From Novosphingobium sp. SG751A (GTDB taxonomy: Bacteria; Pseudomonadota; Alphaproteobacteria; Sphingomonadales; Sphingomonadaceae), in assembly GCF_013149295.1 (NCBI RefSeq), contig NZ_JABGCB010000018.1, positions 1-64,000 on the forward strand: a stretch of DNA of 64,000 bases, written 5' to 3'. The position numbers were made by a program, and so were the translations under genes. Below the pieces are notes generated by a model. It was not told where the DNA came from, made no database searches, and saw only the letters and a list, made by a program, of their open reading frames with translations. Below, piece by piece: positions 51,533 through 59,310 of this stretch (position 1 is its first letter; each line of letters starts with the position of its first letter).

Positions 51533-52546
51533 TTATCGCCATGCCAGCACGCGGCGCACCGCCGCCTCGATCTTGTCGACCGAGGGCAGATAGGCGCTTT
51601 CCAATTCGCGGGCGAAGGGGATGGGCGTGTGCGGCGGGGTGACTTGCAGCGGCGGGGCCTTCAGGCTGGAAAAGGCCTTTTCGGCCACTAGCGCGCAAAG
51701 ATCCGCGCCAAGGCCGCAGCGCGGCGGGGCCTCGTCCACCACCACCACGCGGCCCGTCACCTCCACGCTGTCAAGGATGGTCTCCTCATCCAGCGGGCTG
51801 GTGGTGCGCAGGTCGATGACATCGCAGCCGATCCCTTCGCCCGCCAGCTTGTCCGCCACCGCCTCGCACATGCCAAGCAAAAGGCCGGAGGAGATGATCG
51901 TCACATCGCCGCCCGCGCGCGACAGGCGCGCATGGCCAAAGGGGATCATGAAATCGCGGTCGTCGGGCACCTCGCCCGTGGTGGCGTAAAGCGCCTTGTG
52001 TTCGAGAAAGATCACCGGATCATCATCGCGGATCGCGGTGCGCAGCAGGCCCTTTACGTCGGCGGGCGTGGTCGGCATCACCACCTTCAACCCCGGCATG
52101 CCGGTCAGGATCTGATGCACCGACTGGCTGTGCTGGGCCGCGGCATTGTATCCTGCGCCGTAAGCCATGCGGATCACCGCCGGACAGCGCGTCTTGCCCC
52201 CGAACATATAGCGGAACTTGGCGATCTGGTTCCATATCTGGTCGAGGCTGACACCAATGAAGTCGGCAAACATCAGTTCGGCAATCGGCCTTTTGCCCGA
52301 CAGCGCCAGCCCCGCCGCCGCGCCGACAATGGCGCTTTCCGAAATCGGCGTGTCTATCACGCGGTTTGCCCCGAAACGATCATACAGGCCGGTCGAGGTC
52401 GACCAGATGCCGCCAATCGCTTCCGGCCCGCCCTCGGTGCCCATGCCGCCCACCACATCTTCGCCCAGCACCACCACATTGGGGTCGCGCTCCATCTCCT
52501 CCATGATGGTGGAGAGAACAGCGGCGCGGTACATCATATTGCTCAT
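51533..52546 (-). CDS. 2-oxoacid dehydrogenase E1 beta subunit
   Basis: 337 aa. Family marks are MSNMMYRAAVLSTIMEEMERD, VLGEDVVGG, RVIDTPISESAIVGAAAGLAL, AAQHSQSVHQIL and IDLRTTSPLDEETI. It forms the heterotetrameric E1 with the alpha subunit, with thiamine diphosphate at the interface. GGGAGA precedes the ATG at 52546. The gene order alpha, beta, E2 matches acetoin or pyruvate dehydrogenase loci, but the downstream acyl-CoA genes suggest a pathway-specific keto acid. Confidence 0.88.
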   Translation of the reverse strand: MSNMMYRAAVLSTIMEEMERDPNVVVLGEDVVGGMGTEGGPEAIGGIWSTSTGLYDRFGANRVIDTPISESAIVGAAAGLALSGKRPIAELMFADFIGVSLDQIWNQIAKFRYMFGGKTRCPAVIRMAYGAGYNAAAQHSQSVHQILTGMPGLKVVMPTTPADVKGLLRTAIRDDDPVIFLEHKALYATTGEVPDDRDFMIPFGHARLSRAGGDVTIISSGLLLGMCEAVADKLAGEGIGCDVIDLRTTSPLDEETILDSVEVTGRVVVVDEAPPRCGLGADLCALVAEKAFSSLKAPPLQVTPPHTPIPFARELESAYLPSVDKIEAAVRRVLAWR

Positions 52547-52562
52547 CAATTTTCTCCCGCGC

Positions 52563-53546
52563 TTAATAGGCGATATAGACGTCGGCCAGAACGTCTTCGG
52601 CGGTAGGCCGGTCGGCGGCGCGGGCGGCGGCAACGGCGCCCTCGATGGCGCCCATCACATCGGCGTCCACCGCGTCCAGATCGGCATCGGCCAACAGGCC
52701 GGCACCCGTTACCGAGGCGCGGAATTTGGTCAGGCAATCGCGTGTGGCGCGGATGCGGTCGAGTTCGCCCGGCCCGCGATAGCGTTGGGGGTCGCCTTCA
52801 AAATGGCCAAAGAAGCGTTCGGTGTCGAATTCCACCGCCGCCGGGCCGTTGCCTGCGCGCACGTAATCCAGCACCTCGCGCATCGCGGTGTGGACGGCGA
52901 AGAAATCGGTGCCATCGGCGCGCCATGCCTTCATGCCGAAGGCCTCGGCGCGACTGGCGATGTCCTGATTGGTGCCCACCGCATAGGATACGCCGGTGTG
53001 TTCGGAATAATGGTTGTTTTCGAACACAAAGATGCAGGGCGCCTTGGTCACGGCGGCAAGGTTCATCGCCTCAAACGTCGTGCCCTGATTGCAGGCGCCG
53101 TCGCCGGAAAAGGCGATGGCGACTCTGAGCCCGTCCGGCCCCGGCCCATCAACCCGCGATGCCAGCGCCGCGCCCACCGCAATCGGCGCGCCCGCCCCAA
53201 CGATGCCATTGGCTCCCAGCATGCCCTTGGTCACATCGGCAATATGCATCGACCCGCCCTTGCCCTTGCACAGGCCCTCGCGGCTGCCCCAGATTTCCTT
53301 CATCATATCATTCACATCGCAACCTTTGGCCAGACAATGGCCATGGCCGCGATGGGTCGAGACGATCTTGTCGGCAGGGGAAAGGTGTTCGCACACGCCC
53401 ACCGCCACTGCCTCCTGACCGCAGTAGAGATGGGTGAAACCGGCAATCTCGCCGGTCTGGATTTCGACATGCAGCCGCTCTTCAAATTCGCGGATGATCT
53501 TCATCTGGCGATAGGCGGCCAGCAGGGCTTCTCGGCTCAATTGCAT
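52563..53546 (-). CDS. 2-oxoacid dehydrogenase E1 alpha subunit
   Basis: 327 aa. The thiamine diphosphate motif is present as FSGDGACNQGTTFEAMN through FENNHYSEHT. Other marks are THLYCGQEAVAVGVC, GHGHCLAKGCDV and KGKGGSMHIA. It decarboxylates a 2-keto acid and hands the acyl group to E2. The length and motifs resemble acetoin dehydrogenase AcoA and short PDH alpha subunits. It lies 37 bases after the acyl-CoA dehydrogenase and starts the E1a-E1b-E2 block. Confidence 0.88.
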   Translation of the reverse strand: MQLSREALLAAYRQMKIIREFEERLHVEIQTGEIAGFTHLYCGQEAVAVGVCEHLSPADKIVSTHRGHGHCLAKGCDVNDMMKEIWGSREGLCKGKGGSMHIADVTKGMLGANGIVGAGAPIAVGAALASRVDGPGPDGLRVAIAFSGDGACNQGTTFEAMNLAAVTKAPCIFVFENNHYSEHTGVSYAVGTNQDIASRAEAFGMKAWRADGTDFFAVHTAMREVLDYVRAGNGPAAVEFDTERFFGHFEGDPQRYRGPGELDRIRATRDCLTKFRASVTGAGLLADADLDAVDADVMGAIEGAVAAARAADRPTAEDVLADVYIAY

Positions 53547-53583
53547 TTCCGGCTCCCGGCGTTTTGTTATCTTGTTGAACAGG

Positions 53584-54792
53584 CTAGAGGTTCAGCACCG
53601 TCTTGGCGATGATGCTGGCCTGAACCTCGTTGGTCCCGCCAAAAATGGTCCATGCCCGACTGTTGAGATAGCGGGCGGCGGCAACCTGCGTCTGGCGGCT
53701 GTGAACGGGGGGCGGGGCATCGGCGCCATAGAGCGGGCGGCGCATGTCCAGCTCCAGCCCGGCAAGGCCCAGCAGATCCATCGCCATCAGGTCGATTTCC
53801 TGCCGCAGGTTGGAGGCGAGCAGCTTGACCAGCGAGGTTTGCGGCCCCGGCGCCCGACCCTGCGCGATTTCGGAGAGGATCTTGAGCTCGATCATCTCCA
53901 GCGATTCCACCCCCAGCCGCGCCCGCGCCGCGCGCCGCCGCCAATCGGCATTGCCCGCCATCACGCCGCCCGCGCCATCGGGCTGATCGGCCGCATCGGC
54001 GCAGATCCGGCGCAGGTCATAGGCCAGTTTGGGCGCATGGCACGAACCGCCGCGTTCATTTTCCAGCAGAAATTTGGCCAGTTTCCACCCATCGCCTTCC
54101 GCGCCGACAAGGTCGGTGACGGGCACGATGACATCCTCCAGAAAGACCTGATTGACCTCATGATCGCCCGCCAAAGTCAGGATCGGGCGCACCGAAATCC
54201 CCGGCTGGTTCATATCCACCAGAAGGAAGGAAATGCCGGTGCTTTTGTGCCCGCTCGCATCGGTGCGGGCCAGACAGAACATCCGGTTGGCCCAATGGGC
54301 ATGGGTGGTCCAGATTTTCGAGCCGTTGAGGATGTATCGGTCGCCATCCCTGACCGCCCGGCATTGCAGGCTGGCCAGATCCGATCCGCTGGCGGGTTCT
54401 GAAAAGCCCTGACACCAATAATCCTCGCCCGACAGGATGCGGGGCAGGTAATGGGCCTTCTGCTGCGCCGTGCCAAAGGTGTAGATGACCGGCGCCACCA
54501 GTTTGAGCCCCAGCACGGTCAGATTGGGGGCGCCCGCCTCGGCGCATTCCTTTTCAAAGAGATAGCGCTGCACCGGGGTCCAGCCTGTGCCGCCATATTC
54601 CTTGGGCCATTGATAGGCCAGCCAGCCTTGTTCGTTGAGGATCGCGTTCCATGCCTGACCGATGTCGGGTTCGACAAAGACCGAAGGCGTGGCTGCCGCG
54701 CCCTCGCGGATTGCAGGCGTCAGATGCGTGGCCAGAAAGGCGCGGACCTCTTCGCGAAAGCGGAGTTCTTCAGGGGAGAGTTCTAGGTTCAT
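53584..54792 (-). CDS. Acyl-CoA dehydrogenase, heteromeric FadE type
   Basis: 402 aa. It shows GYQWPKEYGGTGW-like (AYQWPKEYGGTGWTP), GFSEPASGSDLASLQ, GSKIWTTHAHWANRM and C-terminal IFGGTNEVQASIIAKTVL. The position that holds the catalytic Glu in homotetrameric enzymes (AYEGT) is Gly here. This fits subunits of the steroid-type alpha2-beta2 FadE dehydrogenases. The gene at 57430 is a candidate partner. It lies 9 bases after the thiolase-like gene in the operon. Confidence 0.85.
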   Translation of the reverse strand: MNLELSPEELRFREEVRAFLATHLTPAIREGAAATPSVFVEPDIGQAWNAILNEQGWLAYQWPKEYGGTGWTPVQRYLFEKECAEAGAPNLTVLGLKLVAPVIYTFGTAQQKAHYLPRILSGEDYWCQGFSEPASGSDLASLQCRAVRDGDRYILNGSKIWTTHAHWANRMFCLARTDASGHKSTGISFLLVDMNQPGISVRPILTLAGDHEVNQVFLEDVIVPVTDLVGAEGDGWKLAKFLLENERGGSCHAPKLAYDLRRICADAADQPDGAGGVMAGNADWRRRAARARLGVESLEMIELKILSEIAQGRAPGPQTSLVKLLASNLRQEIDLMAMDLLGLAGLELDMRRPLYGADAPPPVHSRQTQVAAARYLNSRAWTIFGGTNEVQASIIAKTVLNL

Positions 54793-54801
54793 GGCCCCAA
54801 T

Positions 54802-55959
54802 CTACGTGTGCAAAATGGTGACGGCGGAAACGCCGGGGGCGCCATAGACATGGCTATAGGCGGTGCGGGGCGTGCCGGGGATTTGTCGTCCGCCGCCCGC
54901 CCCGCGCAACTGGACGACATTTTCATAGACCTGCCGCAGGCCCGAGGCGCCGATCGGTTCGCCGCAGGCAAGGCAGCCGCCATCGGTGTTGACCGGCAGC
55001 GTGCCGCCGATGCGGGTGCGCCCTTCGGCAATCCATTGTTCCTGATCGCCATCGGCGCAAAAGCCGTTTTCGGCCATATGCATGATCTCGGCGCCCGCCT
55101 CGGTGTCCTGCAATTGGGCCACATAGATTTCGTCCGGCCCGATGCCCGCCTTATCAAACGCCGCGGCAGAGGCGAGGCGGGTGGCGGTGTTGACCCCGCC
55201 GCCGATTTCGATGCTGGGGGCAAAGACCTCGAAGCTGCCCGGAGGGCGCGTGCGCATCGTGGCTGCGGCCAGATGGATCGGACGGATGCCCAGTTCCCGC
55301 GCCTTCTTCTCGCTGGCCAGCAGCAGCGCCACCCCGCCTTCGCCGGGCGAACAGAACATATATTTGGTGAAAGGGTCCGAGACCATCGGCGCATCGAGGA
55401 TCGTGTCGAGCGCCACCTCCTCGCGCCGCCATGCATGGGGGGCATGCACCCCATTGGCAAAGGCCTTTTGCGCCACCAGCCCCAGCGTGCGTCGGCTGAT
55501 GCCATGCAGATGCATGTAACGCATGATCTTGGCCGCGAAGAATTGCGTCGTCACCATATAGCCCGCCGCGCCATACCATTCGGGCAGGTTATATTCGGCA
55601 GGCATCGCGTTGAACGCCCCGCGCGGATGCTTGTCAAAGCCCACCGCCAGCCCAAGTTCGAATTCGCCGGAGCGGATGGCCATTTGCGCGGAAAACAGCG
55701 CCGATCCGCCGGTGGCGCAGCCGTTTTTTACATTGATGAATTGCACGCCCGTCAGGCCAAGGCGATCAACCATCGTGTCGGGATTGCCCGCCGCATCCGA
55801 CCCGCCATAGGCGAATTGGACATCGCCCCAGGTCACGCCCGCATCGGCCAGCGCGGCGCGCACGGCATAGGCGCCCTGATCCAGCCCCGACAGGCCATCG
55901 GTGCGGCCAAAGGGGTGAATGCCGATGCCGATGATGCAGACATTGGTGGCCGCGCTCAT
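54802..55959 (-). CDS. Thiolase-fold protein, SCP-x/Ltp2-like
   Basis: 385 aa thiolase fold. The nucleophile-position cysteine is Cys81 in NGCATGGSAL. The usual catalytic His of GHPxGxxG is replaced by Glu334 in GEPIGASG. The usual C-terminal Cys motif is replaced by SHVYGAPG (His370, Tyr372). Such changes are known in Ltp2-type enzymes, which act as retro-aldolases with a DUF35 partner rather than as thiolases. The adjacent gene is exactly a DUF35 protein, and its stop overlaps this start (ATGA). An aldolase role in side-chain release is the favoured inference; a plain thiolase is less likely. Confidence 0.82.
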   Translation of the reverse strand: MSAATNVCIIGIGIHPFGRTDGLSGLDQGAYAVRAALADAGVTWGDVQFAYGGSDAAGNPDTMVDRLGLTGVQFINVKNGCATGGSALFSAQMAIRSGEFELGLAVGFDKHPRGAFNAMPAEYNLPEWYGAAGYMVTTQFFAAKIMRYMHLHGISRRTLGLVAQKAFANGVHAPHAWRREEVALDTILDAPMVSDPFTKYMFCSPGEGGVALLLASEKKARELGIRPIHLAAATMRTRPPGSFEVFAPSIEIGGGVNTATRLASAAAFDKAGIGPDEIYVAQLQDTEAGAEIMHMAENGFCADGDQEQWIAEGRTRIGGTLPVNTDGGCLACGEPIGASGLRQVYENVVQLRGAGGGRQIPGTPRTAYSHVYGAPGVSAVTILHT

Positions 55960-56324
55960 TGGGCATCCTCCGCCACCGGGCGAAAGGCGGGCAACCAGAC
56001 GGGCGCCGACGCGGCGGGATCGAGCGCCACCTTGGTCAGTTCCAGCGCCATGCCGATGCTGATGGCATCAAATTCGACCTCGACCAGCCGCGCCTCGACA
56101 ATCACCGCGCCGGGCAATTCGACATAGGCCAGCGCCCAAGGCTCAAACATCTCCGGCCCGGCATAGGGCGGCGATTTGGGACGGAACCGCTGCACCGTAT
56201 AGGACCAGAGCGTCCCGCGCGAAGGCAGCGCCACCGCATCAAACCCGTCGCCGGGATGAGGAAACGTGATCCGCCCGCTCTGCCGATGGCGTCCTCCCAT
56301 CAGATGCAGCGGGGCATCCGGCAT
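55956..56324 (-). CDS. DUF35 OB-fold protein, zinc-ribbon cysteines absent
   Basis: 122 aa. The OB-fold part is clear: GTLWSYTVQRFRPKSPPYAG, WALAYVELPGAVIVEARL and the C-terminal valine-rich strand. The N-terminal stretch that normally is a four-cysteine zinc ribbon reads GGRHRQSGRITFP with no cysteine at all. DUF35 proteins bind acyl-CoA and partner thiolase-fold enzymes. Coupling to the thiolase-like gene by ATGA overlap supports a complex. First gene of the long minus operon, preceded by the palindrome at 56478. Confidence 0.8.
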   Translation of the reverse strand: MPDAPLHLMGGRHRQSGRITFPHPGDGFDAVALPSRGTLWSYTVQRFRPKSPPYAGPEMFEPWALAYVELPGAVIVEARLVEVEFDAISIGMALELTKVALDPAASAPVWLPAFRPVAEDAQ

Positions 56325-56477
56325 AAACAGGGCTGCATCGGCTGACAGGGTGGCTCTCCTCTTGGTTCCCGTGATTCCTTATGGCTTGATAAAGCGCGCC
56401 GATGCGGCCGCTGGCGACTCTTCAAAACGCTAGGCTGGTACAGTTTACAGGCCCGATGGCCGGCTTGGGTGCGTACG

Positions 56478-56489
56478 CAAACGCGTTTG
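56478..56489. promoter_or_regulatory. Perfect palindrome CAAACGCGTTTG before the DUF35 operon
   Basis: 12-bp perfect dyad CAAACGCGTTTG, 154 bases upstream of the DUF35 start, in the 219-base gap after the LuxR gene. A candidate operator for the operon, possibly for the LuxR solo. It does not match the 20-bp lux box. Confidence 0.5.
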
Positions 56490-56490
56490 T

Positions 56491-56514
56491 CCCCACGACC
56501 GCTGCGGCGTGGGG
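56491..56514. terminator. GC-rich hairpin downstream of the LuxR gene
   Basis: CCCCACG-A-CCGC / GCGG-CGTGGGG with a one-base loop and a bulged A. It lies 30 bases past the LuxR stop and next to the CAAACGCGTTTG palindrome. It may end the luxR message or act in the leader of the operon. Confidence 0.4.
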
Positions 56515-56543
56515 CGCAAAACTTGGCCATATGGGGGCGGCCA

Positions 56544-57362
56544 TTACTTGTGCAGCGAAATATAGCCCAATTGCGCGGCCTTAAAGACCGTCTGGCTGCG
56601 ATTGACCGCGTCCAGCTTGATCGAGGCATTGTGGATATGAAACCGCACGGTGGCACGGCTGCGGCCGATAATCATGCTGATTTCCAGATCGGTCTTGCCG
56701 ATCGCGGCCCAGCGCAGGCATTCCACCTCGCGCTTGGACAGGCGTGAGGTGGCGGGCAAAGCCTGCGCCAGACCCATCGTGTTGACATAGCTGGCGATGA
56801 AGGTCCGGCCCAGCAGGCCAAATATATCGCCAAAGCGCTCGAACATATCAGCAAGATCGGTGATCGACTGGTCGAGCGGGTTGAACGAAACCGCGCCGAT
56901 CTGGCCAAAGGGCAGGTGCACCGGCACGACAATCGCGGCCTTGGTCATCGCGCGGGCTTCAAAATTGCTCAGATCAATGGCGCTCAGATAACGGTTGGCC
57001 TGCCTGGTGCGGAACCCTTTCTCGTTCAGCCAGAAAGGCTCGCTTTCAAAGCGGCAGGCCGAGGTGATCGGCGAATCCAGCGCGATGCGCGGATTGCGCC
57101 ACCACGCCTTCTCGCTGGTCCAGCCGAACACATCGCGGGCCAGCACATTGCCCTCGGTATCCACCGGGGTGCGCTTGTCGGCAATGCTGTGTGCCGGGGC
57201 CACCTGCATGCCGCAACCAAGGGCGATGCGGTTGAGCGCCTCGGCGGCGGGGCGGATCTGGTCGGGCGATGCGATTCGCACGACATCAACCCATTCAAGA
57301 CTTGGGGCATCCATCTCCAGTACCATTTCGCTTTGCCTTCTTATGTTCGGGCGTTGAGGCAT
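56544..57362 (-). CDS. LuxR family regulator with autoinducer-binding-type domain (LuxR solo)
   Basis: 272 aa. An N-terminal ligand domain shows WWRNPRIALDSPIT, FWLNEKGFR and VPVHLPFGQIGAVSFN. A C-terminal LuxR helix-turn-helix shows LSKREVECLRWAAIGKTDLEISMIIGRS and TVRFHIHNASIKL. No LuxI-type synthase is in the window, so this is a solo receptor, perhaps for a plant or pathway compound. The ATG at 57326 or 57314 is possible instead. Divergent from the acyl-CoA dehydrogenase at 57430 and upstream of the long operon, which it probably controls. Confidence 0.85.
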   Translation of the reverse strand: MPQRPNIRRQSEMVLEMDAPSLEWVDVVRIASPDQIRPAAEALNRIALGCGMQVAPAHSIADKRTPVDTEGNVLARDVFGWTSEKAWWRNPRIALDSPITSACRFESEPFWLNEKGFRTRQANRYLSAIDLSNFEARAMTKAAIVVPVHLPFGQIGAVSFNPLDQSITDLADMFERFGDIFGLLGRTFIASYVNTMGLAQALPATSRLSKREVECLRWAAIGKTDLEISMIIGRSRATVRFHIHNASIKLDAVNRSQTVFKAAQLGYISLHK

Positions 57363-57429
57363 CCTAGCCTTTTTCGCAGCGTTTTTGGCCTGACGGTAGT
57401 GCTAGATTATCGGCCAAGGGAGCAAAACT

Positions 57430-58500
57430 GTGAATTTCGATCTCAGCGAAGAAGAAACGATGCTTGAGGCTTTGGCCGACCGTTTTGCCGCGGAGCGCTA
57501 TGACATCGAGCGGCGACGGACCTATCAGGCGCAAACCTATGGTTTCAGTCAGGAAAACTGGGACATGATGGGCGAATTCGGCCTGATGGCGGCGCCTGTC
57601 GCGCCCGAACATGGCGGGCTGGGATTGACCGCCGGGGCGATGGTCACGCTGTTCATGGCGCTGGGCCGGGGGTTGGTGGTCGAGCCTTTGTGCGAAAGCG
57701 TGCTGGTGGGCTCGCGCCTGTTGCTGGCGGGCGCGGACGAGTCGCTGGCGGCGCAATGGGCCGATGATCTTTGCAGCGGCCGCCGCCGCGTCGCGCTGGC
57801 CCATTGCGAGCGCGCCACGCGCGGCGTTGCGGCCATTGCCCAAGGCATGCGGATCAGCGGCGAAAAGCATTGCGTGCCCGCCGGCCTTGGGGCCGATGCC
57901 TATATCGTCAGCGCCGCAGGGGATCAGGGCGAGGCATTCTATCTGGTGCCTGCCGATGCGCCGGGTCTGTCGGTCACACCCTGGCGGATGATCGACGGCA
58001 GTCTGGCGGCCTTGCTGAGGTTAGACAATGTGGAGGCCAGCCATCAGCTTTCCGGCGGGCTGGGCTTGCTGGATGCGATCATGCCTCTGGCCGACCTTGC
58101 CCGCGCCGCCGAGGCGGTGGGCGTCATGCAGCGCATCTTTGATGAATCGCTGGAATATCTGCGCACTCGCAGCCAGTTCAACACCGCGCTGGGCCGGTTT
58201 CAGGCGATCCAGCACCGGATGGTGGCGCATTATGCCGCGCTGGAGCAGAGCAAGGCGCTCATCAATTCCGCGCTGGTGGCCGAAGGGCAGGAAGGGTTTG
58301 CCCAGGCCGTTCACGGCGCGCGGGCCTTTATCAGTCAGGTGTCTGTGGACCTTGGCCATGACATGATCCAGTTCCACGGCGGCATGGGTGTGACCGATGA
58401 GCTCTCGATCGGCCATGGGCATAAAAGGCTGGTGCTGCTCTCGCGCTGGCCCGAAGATCCGCTGGCCCAACTTGACCGCTATGCGCAGGAGGCGGCCTGA
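57430..58500 (+). CDS. Acyl-CoA dehydrogenase, small FadE-type subunit
   Basis: 356 aa, shorter than a normal acyl-CoA dehydrogenase. It shows NWDMMGEFGLMAAPVAPEHGG, SRSQFNTALGRFQAIQHRMV and QFHGGMGVTDELSIGHGHKR. The catalytic Glu region is missing, as in the small subunit of steroid-type heteromeric dehydrogenases. The GTG start has GGGAG seven bases upstream. A strong hairpin terminator follows. The subunit at 53584, across the LuxR gene, is the plausible partner. Confidence 0.85.
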   Translation: MNFDLSEEETMLEALADRFAAERYDIERRRTYQAQTYGFSQENWDMMGEFGLMAAPVAPEHGGLGLTAGAMVTLFMALGRGLVVEPLCESVLVGSRLLLAGADESLAAQWADDLCSGRRRVALAHCERATRGVAAIAQGMRISGEKHCVPAGLGADAYIVSAAGDQGEAFYLVPADAPGLSVTPWRMIDGSLAALLRLDNVEASHQLSGGLGLLDAIMPLADLARAAEAVGVMQRIFDESLEYLRTRSQFNTALGRFQAIQHRMVAHYAALEQSKALINSALVAEGQEGFAQAVHGARAFISQVSVDLGHDMIQFHGGMGVTDELSIGHGHKRLVLLSRWPEDPLAQLDRYAQEAA

Positions 58501-58503
58501 AGC

Positions 58504-58538
58504 AAAAACCCCGGTGAGGAGCGCTCACCGGGGTTTTT
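58504..58538. terminator. Strong bidirectional rho-independent terminator
   Basis: AAAAACCCCGGTGAG (58504-58518), loop GAGCG, CTCACCGGGGTTTTT (58524-58538). A 15-bp perfect stem with A and T tracts on the two sides, ending both the plus acyl-CoA dehydrogenase and the minus ThuA-Rieske unit. Confidence 0.9.
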
Positions 58539-58539
58539 A

Positions 58540-59310
58540 TTATGAGGCCAGCGGCTCTTTCAGCCAGCCCAGTCCCCGCCGAAGCAGGTCATAAAACACC
58601 GGCAGATCCCATGCGCAGCGATCCACGCTGGGCCACCAGTCGAGCATCGGCTGCAGATCGTAATGCCCCCGACAATGGCCCAGCGTCAGGTAAAGCACCG
58701 CGCCCCGGCCATGATCCTTGATATAGAACACCGGATGGCGCCCCGGCGCGCCATCGGCTTCGACAAAGCCGGTGCCCGGTTCGGTGCAGGCGGTGTCGAG
58801 CAGGACATGCAGATCGCCATGGGTTTCCAGGTGATACAGCTCGTCCGTGGTTTCGAACGGTTCCACCCCGGCCACCAGCCGATGTCCGGGATCGGCCACC
58901 TCGACACGGTAGGGCGCGATGGGCGGGTGGCTGATGAACTGGCTGCCCAACAGATCCATGAACAGCGGGGCCCAGCGCGGGGCGTCCCACAGACCCGCAT
59001 TCGGCCCGTCGGAAAGCAGCCGCAGCACCGAATTGGTGCCATGCAGCGCATACCACCGCCCGCCCCGCTCCAGCCAGCCTTTGAGCGCCTCCTGCGCGGC
59101 AAGGGAAGGCGTAACGTCGCAGGTGTAGGTGATGATGATGTCGGCCGCGTTGATGGCCGCGATGTTTTCATAGTCCTCGAACACGCGGGTGCGGATGGCG
59201 GGGTCCTCGCCCAGCAGCTTGAGCAGTTCAAGCCGGGCAAAGTCCATATCGTGCCACACCCCGCCACAGATCAGCACACAATTGATCCGCCTTGGATGCT
59301 CCTCGCTCAT
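58540..59310 (-). CDS. ThuA-like domain protein
   Basis: 256 aa glutamine-amidotransferase-like fold of the ThuA/trehalose-utilisation type. It shows INCVLICGGVWHD, YENIAAINAADIIITYTCD, LHGTNSVLRLL and HPVFYIKDHGRGAVLYLTLGH. The catalytic role is unknown. It overlaps the Rieske alpha stop by ATGA and follows it in one operon. The pairing of ThuA with a Rieske oxygenase is known in sphingomonad clusters by my recollection, with no assigned function. Confidence 0.78.
   Translation of the reverse strand: MSEEHPRRINCVLICGGVWHDMDFARLELLKLLGEDPAIRTRVFEDYENIAAINAADIIITYTCDVTPSLAAQEALKGWLERGGRWYALHGTNSVLRLLSDGPNAGLWDAPRWAPLFMDLLGSQFISHPPIAPYRVEVADPGHRLVAGVEPFETTDELYHLETHGDLHVLLDTACTEPGTGFVEADGAPGRHPVFYIKDHGRGAVLYLTLGHCRGHYDLQPMLDWWPSVDRCAWDLPVFYDLLRRGLGWLKEPLAS

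Noticed and set aside
56478..56489. CAAACGCGTTTG as a classical lux box
   Set aside because: Only 12 bp and without the consensus of the 20-bp element; reported only as a generic palindrome.
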